This document shows positions 35,360 through 43,349 of a stretch of DNA of 64,000 bases, in pieces. A model generated the notes under the pieces. It did not search any database. It saw only the letters and a list, made by a program, of their open reading frames with translations, and was not told the DNA's origin. The position numbers and the translations under genes were made by a program. The stretch spans positions 62,001 to 126,000 of the forward strand of contig NZ_JACVAP010000004.1 in the NCBI RefSeq assembly GCF_014851915.1. The letters run 5' to 3'. Within the stretch, counting starts at the first letter, position 1; each line of letters starts with the position of its first letter. The DNA comes from Xanthomonas sp. XNM01 (GTDB lineage Bacteria > Pseudomonadota > Gammaproteobacteria > Xanthomonadales > Xanthomonadaceae).

Positions 35360-37105
35360 ATGCAGCCAATCCCCATGAACACCGGCGGTACGATCACCGC
35401 AGCAGGACCGCGCCGGCGCATCGCCGGCATGCTGCTGTGTGCGGCCCTGCTGGCGCCGTCGGCCTTCGCTGCCGGGCCGGCGCCGTCGCTGCGGATCGAG
35501 CTGACCCCGCAGGCCGGTACGCCGGCCAGCCCGGGGCTGCAGGTGCGCGTGGCGGTCGATCCGGGCGACGCCGCGCTCGGTTCGCTCGGTTTGCCGGTCT
35601 CGCTCGGGCCGCTGGCCAACATCGCCGCGCGTGTCGACGGCGTGCGCATGCACGATGCCGCCGGCGAGGTCGCGCTGGCCGTCTCCGACGGGCCGGCCGA
35701 CGGCCTGCTCGGCAGCCGCCAGCGGCTGTGGACGCCGCAGCGGCAGACCCGCGGCGAGGTCACCGTGGACTACACGGTGGCGGTCTCGCAGGAGACCGTG
35801 CCCGGCCCGATCTGGGACCTGCGTTCGGAAGCGCGCGGGATCAGCGGCGCGGCGCGTACCTTCGTGCTGCTGCCGCAGGACGCGCGCGAATGGCGCGTCG
35901 CGATCGACTGGAACCTGTCCGCGTATCCCCGGGGTGCGCAGGCGCTCGACAGCCTTCCCGCCGCCGTCCGTGACGGCGGCACGATGTCGCTGGAAGCGCT
36001 GCGCAGCACCTATCTGATGGCCGGCGACCTGCACGCGCTGCCGGCCGATCTGTCCGGCGCCACCGGCCCGTTCCGGGCGGCCTCCACCGCGCAGACGCCC
36101 GGCTACGACCAGCGCGACCTGCTGGTCTGGTCGGAGCAGGCCTACCGCCAGCTCAGCGGCTTCTTCCGCGAACCGGAGCTGCCGCCGTTCACCACCCTGT
36201 TCCGGACCAACCCGCTGACCGACAAGAGCGGCTCGGCGCTGCCGGGCGCGCTGATGAGCACGATGGCGGTCGACCTGCCGCGCGAGGAGATCGAGCAGCT
36301 GCTGGTGCACGAGATGGTGCACGTCTATCTCGACGGCCTGGAGGAACAGAGCTGGTTCCAGGAAGGCCTGGCCGTGGTCTACGAGGTGCGCGCGCCGTTC
36401 ATGCTCGGCCTGTTCTCCAGCGAGCGCTACCTGGCCGGCATCAACGACACCCTGCGCACCTACTACAGCAACGTGCGCAAGGACATGCCGATCGCCGAGG
36501 CGCAGGCCGCGTTCTGGACCGACGCGCGCGCACGCATGCAGCCTTACTCGCGCGGCGGCATGTACTTCCTGGTCACCAATGCGCGGCTGCTGCACGCCTC
36601 CGGTGGCAGGCGTTCGCTCGACGATGCGGTGCGGGCCTTCCTCGACCGTCGCCGCGCCGGCGAGCCGGTCGACGCCGCCACCTGGGTGGCCATGCTCGAA
36701 CCCGAGATCGGCGCCCACGCCCAGGCCGACTTCCGCGCGCTGCAGGACGGCGGCCTGCTGGTGCCGCCGGAGGATGCGTTCGGTCCGTGCTTCCGGCGCG
36801 AGCAGATGCCGATGCCGGTATTCGAGCTCGGCTTCGAGATCGCCAGCCTGATGCAGGTGCCGCGCGTGATCCGCGGGCTGGACCCGGCCTCGCCCGCGGC
36901 CCGTGCCGGTCTGCGCGAGGGCGACCGCATCGGCAATGCGGTCGGTCTGGACGGCCAGCAGTCGGATCCGTCGAAGCCGATCGTGCTGAAAGTGGAGCGC
37001 GACGAGGGCGTCGTCGAGATCGCGTTCGTGCCGCAGGGCGCCCCGTTCCCCGGTTACCACTGGGTCCGCAGCGACGTGGCCGACGGCCCGGCCTGCCGCT
37101 ACTGA
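35360..37105 (+). CDS. Secreted M61-like metallopeptidase with PDZ domain
   Basis: A 581-aa protein with a Sec signal (ending APSAFA), an N-terminal beta-sandwich, a gluzincin zinc motif HEMVH (residues 317-321) followed by a Glu in WFQEGLAVVYE, and a C-terminal PDZ domain (GLDPASPAARAGLREGDRIGNAVG, about 510-580). This is the arrangement of M61 glycyl aminopeptidases. GAGG lies a few bases before the ATG at 35360; ATG 35375 is an alternative. It follows the TonB receptor by about 107 bases and precedes the class V enzyme by 35 bases, so all three are probably cotranscribed. Confidence 0.82.
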   Translation: MQPIPMNTGGTITAAGPRRRIAGMLLCAALLAPSAFAAGPAPSLRIELTPQAGTPASPGLQVRVAVDPGDAALGSLGLPVSLGPLANIAARVDGVRMHDAAGEVALAVSDGPADGLLGSRQRLWTPQRQTRGEVTVDYTVAVSQETVPGPIWDLRSEARGISGAARTFVLLPQDAREWRVAIDWNLSAYPRGAQALDSLPAAVRDGGTMSLEALRSTYLMAGDLHALPADLSGATGPFRAASTAQTPGYDQRDLLVWSEQAYRQLSGFFREPELPPFTTLFRTNPLTDKSGSALPGALMSTMAVDLPREEIEQLLVHEMVHVYLDGLEEQSWFQEGLAVVYEVRAPFMLGLFSSERYLAGINDTLRTYYSNVRKDMPIAEAQAAFWTDARARMQPYSRGGMYFLVTNARLLHASGGRRSLDDAVRAFLDRRRAGEPVDAATWVAMLEPEIGAHAQADFRALQDGGLLVPPEDAFGPCFRREQMPMPVFELGFEIASLMQVPRVIRGLDPASPAARAGLREGDRIGNAVGLDGQQSDPSKPIVLKVERDEGVVEIAFVPQGAPFPGYHWVRSDVADGPACRY

Positions 37106-37140
37106 GCACCCGCATGCATCCGCACCATCCCGAGCGTCCG

Positions 37141-38430
37141 ATGGATCCCAACGAACCCCGTCCGGCCGACCCGGCGCGGCGTCGCTGGCTGCGCAGCCTC
37201 GGCGCGCTGCCGGTGCTGGCCGCCTTGCCGCAGCTGCCGGCCATCGCCCGCGCCGTGCCCGCGCCCGCCGCGGCGACCGGCCTCGCGCGCGGCGGGCTGG
37301 ATGGCATGCGCGCGCGCTTCGCGCTGGCCGGCACCCACATCAACGGCGCCTTCATGCATCCGGTCGGCCATGCTTCGGCCGCCGCGCTGCAGCGCTACCT
37401 CGATGGCCGCTTGATGAACCGCGCCGGCCAGGGCGTGAACCTGATGGAGGACCGCGCGCATGCGATGAAGCAGTTCGCGCGCCTGGTCAACGCGGACATC
37501 GACGAGCTGGCCTGGGTGCCGAGCACGATGGCCGGCGAGAACCATGTCGTCTCCGGCCTGGGGCTGCCGGGATCGCGCGCGCGCGTGGTCACCGACGCCT
37601 ACCACTTCAGCGGCTCGCTGTTCATGTACAACGAGCTGGCCAAGCAGGGTCTGGACCTGCAGGTCGTGCGCCCGCGCGACAACCGGATCCAGCTCGACGA
37701 CCTGGACCGCGCGATCACCCCCGGCACGCGCCTGGTGGCGCTGTCGCTGGTCTCCAACGTCAACGGCTTCGAGCACGACCTCAAGGCGGTCTGCGACCTG
37801 GCCCACGCGCGCGGTGCGCTGGTCTACGCGGACCTCATCCAGGCCGCCGGTACCGTGCCGATCGACCTGCATGCCAGCGGCGTCGATTTCGCCGCCTGCT
37901 CGACCTACAAGTGGCTGATGGGCGATTTCGGCATCGGCCTGATGTACGTGCGCCGCGACAGCCTTCCGGCGCTGCGGCGCTCGCAGTGGGGCTACCGGCA
38001 GGAGCAGGAGTTCGTCACCCACCTCTATCCATTCGACCCGCCGGGCGAGCAGCCGCTGGAAACCGCCCCGCGGACCGACACGCCGGGGCGGGTCGAGGTC
38101 GGCACGCTCGGTTACGCCGGCGTGGCGATGCTGAGCGCTTCGCTCGACCTGCTGCTGGAACTGGGTGTGGAACGCATCCAGGCCTGGCGCCAGCCGCTGC
38201 TGCAGCGGTTGCAGCAGGCGCTGCCGGCGCTGGGCTACCTGCCGATGACGCCGGCCGGGTCGCGCTCGCCGATCGTGACCTTCGCCGCGCGCGGCGTGGA
38301 GAAGCGGCTGGCGGCGCGCTTCGCCGACGCTGGCGTCGAGGCCACGCTGTACCCGGACCGGATCCGCATCTCGCCCTCGTTCTACAACGACATCGACGAC
38401 ATCGAGCGCCTGATCGCCCTGTGCGGCTGA
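37141..38430 (+). CDS. Class V PLP-dependent enzyme with a Tat signal
   Basis: A 429-aa protein. Its N-terminus has a twin-arginine-like motif RRRWLRSLG (residues 13-21), a hydrophobic stretch and AIARAVPA cleavage, so it should fold with its cofactor and be exported. The aminotransferase-V fold follows: D231 in VYADLIQ for the pyridine nitrogen and the PLP lysine K257 in STYKWLMGDFG. It resembles isopenicillin-N-epimerase-type proteins, but the reaction (racemase, lyase or transaminase) cannot be told from sequence. ATG 37114 is another possible start. It closes the TonB receptor unit. Confidence 0.82.
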   Translation: MDPNEPRPADPARRRWLRSLGALPVLAALPQLPAIARAVPAPAAATGLARGGLDGMRARFALAGTHINGAFMHPVGHASAAALQRYLDGRLMNRAGQGVNLMEDRAHAMKQFARLVNADIDELAWVPSTMAGENHVVSGLGLPGSRARVVTDAYHFSGSLFMYNELAKQGLDLQVVRPRDNRIQLDDLDRAITPGTRLVALSLVSNVNGFEHDLKAVCDLAHARGALVYADLIQAAGTVPIDLHASGVDFAACSTYKWLMGDFGIGLMYVRRDSLPALRRSQWGYRQEQEFVTHLYPFDPPGEQPLETAPRTDTPGRVEVGTLGYAGVAMLSASLDLLLELGVERIQAWRQPLLQRLQQALPALGYLPMTPAGSRSPIVTFAARGVEKRLAARFADAGVEATLYPDRIRISPSFYNDIDDIERLIALCG

Positions 38431-38446
38431 TCCGGCGCACAGGGGG

Positions 38447-39439
38447 TCACTCTGCCGCCAGCGGCGCGGCGCTGCGTGCGTTGCCGCGCGCGTAGCGCTG
38501 CGCGACCACCGCGCAGACGATCAGCTGGATCTGGTGGAACACCATCACCGGCAGCATGATCGCGCCGAGGCTGCCGCCGGCGAACATCACCTTGGCCATC
38601 GGAATGCCGGAGGCCAGGCTCTTCTTGGAGCCGCAGAACACGATGGCGATCTCGTCGGCGCGGTTGAAGCCCAGCCGGCGCGCGCCGACCACCAGCAGCC
38701 CCATCGCCACGCCCAGCAGCAGGCACGAGATCAGCGCCACCGACAGCAGCGCGGTGACCGGCGTGTCGCGCCACAGGCCTTCGATCACCGCGGCACTGAA
38801 GGCGGTGTAGACCACCAGCAGGATCGTGCCCTGGTCGGTATGGCGCAGCACCGGCCGGTGCCGTTCGACCCAGCCGCCGACCAGCGGCCGCAGCAGATGC
38901 CCGGCCACGAACGGCAGCAGCAGCTGCAGCATGATCCCGCCAACCGCCGCCAGTGGATCGGCCATGCCGCCCTGGCTGCCGGCCAGCACGCCCATCAGCA
39001 GCGGCGTCAGGAACACGCCGAGCAGGCTCGACGCCGAGGCGCTGCACACCGCCGCCGGCACGTTGCCGCCGGCCATCGAGGTGAACGCGATCGAGGACTG
39101 CACCGTCGACGGCAACACGCACAGGAACAGCACGCCCAGATACAGCTCCGGCGTCAGCAGCCAGTGCGACAGTGGCTTGGAGAGCAGGCCCAGCAGCGGG
39201 AACAGCACGAAGGTGCTTGCGAAGATCACCAGATGCAGGCGCCAGGCGGTGATGCCCGACAGGATCGCCTGCCGCGACAGCCGTGCCCCGTGCAGGAAGA
39301 ACAGCACCGCGATGGCGATGTCGGTGACCACGTCCATGACCTGTGCGCCGATGCCGTGCACGGGCAGCAGCGAGGCCAGGACGACGGTGGTCAGCAGAGC
39401 CAGGGTGAAGGCGTCGGGGAGAAAGCGGCGGACTGACAT
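38447..39439 (-). CDS. BASS-family (YfeH-type) sodium-coupled transporter
   Basis: A 330-aa protein with about ten membrane helices resembling the bile acid:sodium symporter family, subgroup YfeH (DUF4137-like). Conserved parts include LFLCVLPSTVQSSIAFTSMAGG and FCGSKKSLASGIPMAKVMF. Substrates of this subgroup are not established; organic anions are likely. The ATG at 39439 gives the usual length; upstream ATGs at 39466 and beyond would add a non-conserved stretch. It is convergent with the class V enzyme (16-base gap) and divergent from the RHH-PspA operon. Confidence 0.85.
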   Translation of the reverse strand: MSVRRFLPDAFTLALLTTVVLASLLPVHGIGAQVMDVVTDIAIAVLFFLHGARLSRQAILSGITAWRLHLVIFASTFVLFPLLGLLSKPLSHWLLTPELYLGVLFLCVLPSTVQSSIAFTSMAGGNVPAAVCSASASSLLGVFLTPLLMGVLAGSQGGMADPLAAVGGIMLQLLLPFVAGHLLRPLVGGWVERHRPVLRHTDQGTILLVVYTAFSAAVIEGLWRDTPVTALLSVALISCLLLGVAMGLLVVGARRLGFNRADEIAIVFCGSKKSLASGIPMAKVMFAGGSLGAIMLPVMVFHQIQLIVCAVVAQRYARGNARSAAPLAAE

Positions 39440-39492
39440 CAACTGGCTCGATGCTGGGGTGTGCATTGTCGCCGCAGCAGGCCTGCGGCCTC

Positions 39493-39505
39493 CAATGACG
39501 CATTG
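39493..39505. promoter_or_regulatory. Inverted repeat CAATG-N3-CATTG
   Basis: CAATGACGCATTG is a perfect 5-base inverted repeat with a 3-base centre, in the divergent region between the BASS transporter and the ribbon-helix-helix gene. It is the first of two palindromes there and could be an operator half of a control region. Confidence 0.3.
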
Positions 39506-39529
39506 CGGCATCTGGAATCCGATTGCAAT

Positions 39530-39546
39530 CAAACGTATTGCGTTTG
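39530..39546. promoter_or_regulatory. Inverted repeat CAAACG-N5-CGTTTG, candidate operator
   Basis: CAAACGTATTGCGTTTG has perfect 6-base arms and lies 51 bases before the ATG of the RHH-like gene, in AT-rich DNA that is unusual for this genome. Ribbon-helix-helix proteins often bind such sites at their own promoter, so autoregulation of the PspA-flotillin operon is a reasonable model. Confidence 0.45.
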
Positions 39547-39596
39547 TCTTACGTTCGAACTACTGTCTGGATGCCGCCCCGCCCAGAGACTCGCCG

Positions 39597-40106
39597 ATGG
39601 CCAAGCAGACCGTGACGCTCCGACTCGACGAAGACGACCTGACCTTCCTGGCCGGGATCGAGGTCGCCGGTGCGACCAACCTGAGCGAGAAGATCCGTGC
39701 GCTGCTGGCCGATGCGCGCGCGCAGCGCGAAGGCCTGGACGATTTCGGCGCGGCCTACGACTTCGTGCGCGGCCTGTTCGCGGTACCGGAGCGGCGTGTG
39801 CACCAGGCCGAGGTCGCCAGCCAGCAGCGTTCCGAACTGGTCGCGCGGGTGCTGGCGTGGATGCCGGAGACCGCGGCGTTCGTGCTGGCGGGCTCGGCGC
39901 TGCAGGCCGGCGGCGACACCCCGAAGGCCCTGCGCGATTTCGAGCGCGGGCTCGGCGAGCGTGCGATGGTGTTGACCGAATCCATGCTGCAGCTCGCCCA
40001 GGCGGGCTTCCCGGGATGCCATGCCCCGGAGACATTGAGCAGGCGCGCGCGGTTTGCGCAGAGCACTGGACGTGACCGAGATTCCAACCCCGCTGACAAG
40101 GAGTAA
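39597..40106 (+). CDS. Ribbon-helix-helix-like protein leading the PspA-flotillin operon
   Basis: A 169-aa protein I cannot assign to a named family. The first 45 residues look like a ribbon-helix-helix fold: a strand TVTLRLDEDD, a helix, then NLSEKIRALLADARAQ. The remaining 120 residues are helical with no known motif, and the C-terminus is polar. AAGGAG at its end serves the next gene, pspA, which starts 3 bases later, so these are cotranscribed. A palindrome 51 bases upstream of the ATG suggests it may be a DNA-binding regulator of its own operon. Confidence 0.6.
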   Translation: MAKQTVTLRLDEDDLTFLAGIEVAGATNLSEKIRALLADARAQREGLDDFGAAYDFVRGLFAVPERRVHQAEVASQQRSELVARVLAWMPETAAFVLAGSALQAGGDTPKALRDFERGLGERAMVLTESMLQLAQAGFPGCHAPETLSRRARFAQSTGRDRDSNPADKE

Positions 40107-40109
40107 GCC

Positions 40110-40787
40110 ATGAGCGAGACCCTGACCCAACGTGTTGGCCGCCTGATCGCCGGCAGCTTCCACAGCCTGGTGGACGCGGTGGAAAACGCCGCACCGGAAA
40201 GCGTGATGGCCCAGGCCGTGCGCGAGATCGACACCGCGATCGCCGATGTGCGTTCCGATCTGGGAACCGTCGAGGCGCAGCGCCACCTGACCGCCAAGCG
40301 CCTGACCGAGGAAAGCGGTCGCCACGAGACGCTGGGCGAGCAGGCGGCGTTCGCGGTCGAGCAGGGCCGCGAGGACCTTGCCCACGCCGCGCTGGGCCGC
40401 CAGATCGACATCGAAGCGCAGCTGCCGGTGCTGGAGTCGCGGCTGGCCGCACTGGCGGAGGATCGCACGCGGCTGGAGGGCTACATCACCGCGCTGCAGG
40501 CCAAGCGTCGCGAAATGAACGAGGCGCTGGAGGACTACCGCCGGGCGATGGAGCAGCGCGCGTCGAGCACCGCAACCAGCACCGGCAGCAGCCGTCCGGG
40601 CGAATCGGTACACGACCGTGCCGATCGTGCCGGTGCCGCATTCGACCGCATCTTCCAGCGCCAGACCGGCCTGTCCGGCACCCGCGGTGCGCATGCCGAT
40701 GCCGCGCAGCTGGCCGAGCTGGAGACGCTGTCGCGCGACAACCGCGTCGCCGAGCGGCTTGCGCAGCTGAAGGCCGGCAAGCGCTGA
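40110..40787 (+). CDS. PspA/IM30-family membrane-stress protein
   Basis: A 225-aa protein, predicted almost entirely helical and coiled-coil (about residues 25-160), as in PspA/Vipp1 ESCRT-III-like proteins that coat damaged membrane. The N-terminal ETLTQRVGRLIAGSFHSLVDAVE could be the amphipathic membrane helix. A Ser/Thr-rich linker (about 152-170) precedes the last helix. No pspF, pspB or pspC is nearby; the partners are a YqiJ-like protein and a flotillin, an alternative PspA context known in bacteria. AAGGAG is ideally spaced before the ATG. Confidence 0.85.
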   Translation: MSETLTQRVGRLIAGSFHSLVDAVENAAPESVMAQAVREIDTAIADVRSDLGTVEAQRHLTAKRLTEESGRHETLGEQAAFAVEQGREDLAHAALGRQIDIEAQLPVLESRLAALAEDRTRLEGYITALQAKRREMNEALEDYRRAMEQRASSTATSTGSSRPGESVHDRADRAGAAFDRIFQRQTGLSGTRGAHADAAQLAELETLSRDNRVAERLAQLKAGKR

Positions 40788-40794
40788 GGCCGGC

Positions 40795-41481
40795 ATGGAC
40801 TGGATGACCGCCAGCGGCAATGCGCCCTTCGCGATCGCCCTGCTGATCATGGCCGGCCTCGCGGTGATCGAACTGATCTCGCTGGTCACCGGCTTCAGCG
40901 TCAACGACGTGGTCGACGACTTCGTCGCCGGGCACCTGGAGGCCACCGCCGGCTCCGGCAGCGGCATGGAAGCCACCGGGCAGGGCGAGGCGAGCAGCCT
41001 GGTCGGCCGCTTCCTGGCCTGGCTGCACGTCGGCCGCGTCCCGGTGCTGATGATCCTGATCGTGTTCCTCACCGTGTTCGGCGCCGTCGGGCTGGTGGCC
41101 CAGGGCGCCCTGCGTGCGGTGCTGGGTCATGCGCTGCCGACGGTACTTGCCGCGCCTGCGGTACTGCTGCTGAGTCTGCCGGTCGTACGCATGGGCGCAG
41201 GCCTGCTGGCCCGGCTGATGCCGCGCGACGAGACCAGCGCGGTCGATCTGGCCACGCTGGTCGGGCGCACCGCGGTCGTCACCGGCGGCACCGCACGCAC
41301 CGGCCTGCCGGCGCAGGCGCGGGTGAAGGACAGTTTCGGCACCGAGCACTACGTGCTGGTCGAGCCCGAGGATGAGGGCGCCCAGTTCGCCACCGGCAGC
41401 GTCGTCCTGCTGGTCCGCCAGCATGCCGGCGGGCGCTTCACCGTCATCGACAACCCGAACGCGGCACTGGTGGACCACTGA
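40795..41481 (+). CDS. YqiJ-like membrane protein with OB (NfeD-like) domain
   Basis: A 228-aa protein with a helix at about residues 12-35, a helix cluster at about 75-140 and a C-terminal OB-fold domain (about 155-225: LVGRTAVVTGGTARTGLPAQARV to GGRFTVIDNP). This is the YqiJ/NfeD layout. Such proteins are encoded next to flotillins and are thought to help assemble them. It starts 8 bases after pspA and precedes the flotillin by 59 bases. Confidence 0.82.
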   Translation: MDWMTASGNAPFAIALLIMAGLAVIELISLVTGFSVNDVVDDFVAGHLEATAGSGSGMEATGQGEASSLVGRFLAWLHVGRVPVLMILIVFLTVFGAVGLVAQGALRAVLGHALPTVLAAPAVLLLSLPVVRMGAGLLARLMPRDETSAVDLATLVGRTAVVTGGTARTGLPAQARVKDSFGTEHYVLVEPEDEGAQFATGSVVLLVRQHAGGRFTVIDNPNAALVDH

Positions 41482-41540
41482 CGGTCCAGCCGCGCTCGAC
41501 GCACCTCGTTCCCAACGTTGCAGAAAAGGAGTTTCATCAG

Positions 41541-43211
41541 ATGGGCCAGATGCCTTACCTCTCGGTGATCGTGCCTGCGGTCGCCGTCCTCATCGCCCTG
41601 TTCGCGCTCGGTCTGGTGTTCGCGCGCCTGTATCACCGGGCCAGCAAGGAAATCGCCTTCGTCCGTACCGGCATGGGCGGCGAGAAGGTCGTGCGCGATG
41701 GCGGCGCACTGGTGCTGCCAGTGCTGCACGAGACCATCCCGGTCAACATGAACACGCTGAAGCTCGAAGTGCTGCGCGCACGCGAGGCTGCGCTGATCAC
41801 CCGCGACCGCATGCGCGTCGACGTGCAGGCCGAGTTCTACGTGCGGGTGAAGCCCGATGCCGGTGCGATCTCGACCGCGGCGCAGACGCTGGGCCGGCGC
41901 ACGATGGAGCCGTCCGCGCTGAAGGAGCTGGTCGAAGGCAAGTTCGTCGATGCGCTGCGCGCCGTCGCTGCCGGCATGAGCATGGAAGAACTGCACGAGA
42001 GCCGTGTCGACTTCGCGCAGAAGGTGCAGGTGGCGGTGGCCGAAGACCTGCACAAGAACGGCCTGGAGCTGGAGTCGGTGTCGCTGACCGGCCTGGACCA
42101 GACCGCTGCGGACTTCTTCAACCCGCAGAACGCGTTCGACGCCCAGGGCCTGACCAAGCTGACCCAGGAGATCGAACTGCGCCGCAAGCAGCGCAACGAC
42201 ATCGAGCGCGACACCAAGATCCAGATCGAGCTGAAGAATCTGGAGACCGAGCGCCAGTCGCTGGAGATCGCCCGCGACCAGGAGTACGCGCGCCTGATGC
42301 AGGACCAGGAGGTCAAGGTGCGTACCGCCGAGGCATCGGCGCATATCTCGCAGCAGGAAGCCGAACGTCGCCGCGAGGCCGAGCAGGCGACGATCGCGGC
42401 CAACCGCGCGATCGCCGAAGCCGAGATCGAGAAGCGCCGCGTGATCGAGCAGCGCGAGATCGAGCGCGAGCGTGCGGTGCGCATCGCCGAGCAGGAGCGC
42501 GAGATCGCGATCTCGCAGAAGTCGCAGGAGGAGTCCGCGGCCAAGGCCTCGGCCGATGCCGAGCTGGCCAAGGCGGTCGCAGCCGAGGAAGAAGTGAAGA
42601 AGGTCCGCGAGACCGCGGTGGCCGAGCGCTCCAAGGCAGTGCGTCTGGTGCAGGCGCGCGAGCAGGCCGAGCAGGATGCGATCGCGATCGTGGTCGCCGC
42701 CGACGCCGAGAAGAAGGCCGCCGAGGACCGCGCCGAAGCGGTGCGCGTGGCCGCGACGGTGGAGGCCGAGGCGGTGCGCATCCGCGCCCAGGCCGACGAG
42801 GAGCGCTACCGCGTCGACGCCGAGGGCCAGCGTGCGATCAACGAGGCGCGCAATGCGTTGAGCCAGGAGCAGATCGCGCTGGAAACGCGGCTGGAACTGC
42901 TGCGCCGCCTGCCGGAGATCATCGAGCAGTCGGTGCGCCCGATGGAGCGGATCGACGGGATCAAGATCGTCGACGTGCGCGGCCTGGGGGGCATCGGCAA
43001 TGGTCCGGACGGTGGCGCTGCCAATGCCGGAGACGGCGGCGGCAATCTGGCCCGCTCGGTCGTGGACAACGCGCTGCGCTACCGCGCGCAGCGGCCGATG
43101 GTGGATGCGCTGTTGAAGGAAGTCGGCATCAGCGACCTGAGCGATCTGGACGGGCTCGTGTCTGGCGCAGCAGGCGAGGTATTGCCGCCACCGGCCGACA
43201 AGCAGGACTGA
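41541..43211 (+). CDS. YqiK-type flotillin
   Basis: A 556-aa protein with one N-terminal membrane helix (about residues 8-30), an SPFH/band-7 domain (about 35-210) and a long Ala/Glu-rich coiled coil (about 215-470) ending in a Gly/Asn-rich tail. Flotillins organise functional membrane microdomains. In E. coli YqiK is encoded next to YqiJ. The AAAAGGAG ribosome site is about 12 bases before the ATG. A strong hairpin 14 bases past the stop should end the operon, which links PspA-type membrane protection to microdomain formation. Confidence 0.92.
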   Translation: MGQMPYLSVIVPAVAVLIALFALGLVFARLYHRASKEIAFVRTGMGGEKVVRDGGALVLPVLHETIPVNMNTLKLEVLRAREAALITRDRMRVDVQAEFYVRVKPDAGAISTAAQTLGRRTMEPSALKELVEGKFVDALRAVAAGMSMEELHESRVDFAQKVQVAVAEDLHKNGLELESVSLTGLDQTAADFFNPQNAFDAQGLTKLTQEIELRRKQRNDIERDTKIQIELKNLETERQSLEIARDQEYARLMQDQEVKVRTAEASAHISQQEAERRREAEQATIAANRAIAEAEIEKRRVIEQREIERERAVRIAEQEREIAISQKSQEESAAKASADAELAKAVAAEEEVKKVRETAVAERSKAVRLVQAREQAEQDAIAIVVAADAEKKAAEDRAEAVRVAATVEAEAVRIRAQADEERYRVDAEGQRAINEARNALSQEQIALETRLELLRRLPEIIEQSVRPMERIDGIKIVDVRGLGGIGNGPDGGAANAGDGGGNLARSVVDNALRYRAQRPMVDALLKEVGISDLSDLDGLVSGAAGEVLPPPADKQD

Positions 43212-43224
43212 GCGGTTGAATGCA

Positions 43225-43249
43225 GAACGGCCCGCATCGCGGGCCGTTC
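43225..43249 (+). terminator. Terminator after the flotillin gene
   Basis: GAACGGCCCGC (43225-43235) pairs perfectly with GCGGGCCGTTC (43239-43249) around ATC, 14 bases after the stop, followed by CCCATTT. An 11-base stem and a short T-run make it a good intrinsic terminator candidate for the operon. Confidence 0.7.
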
Positions 43250-43349
43250 CCATTTCGGCGGTGCGTACTGACGGACGCTGCTACGGTGATGCGCGTGCCG
43301 TCGTGCCAGTCAGCCAGTCTGTGCAGACGCCGCATCCGCCTTCCGCGCC

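Noticed and set aside
40110-43211. Classical phage-shock (pspFABC) operon
   Set aside because: PspA is present, but no PspF, PspB or PspC sequence is nearby. The partners are YqiJ-like and flotillin proteins.
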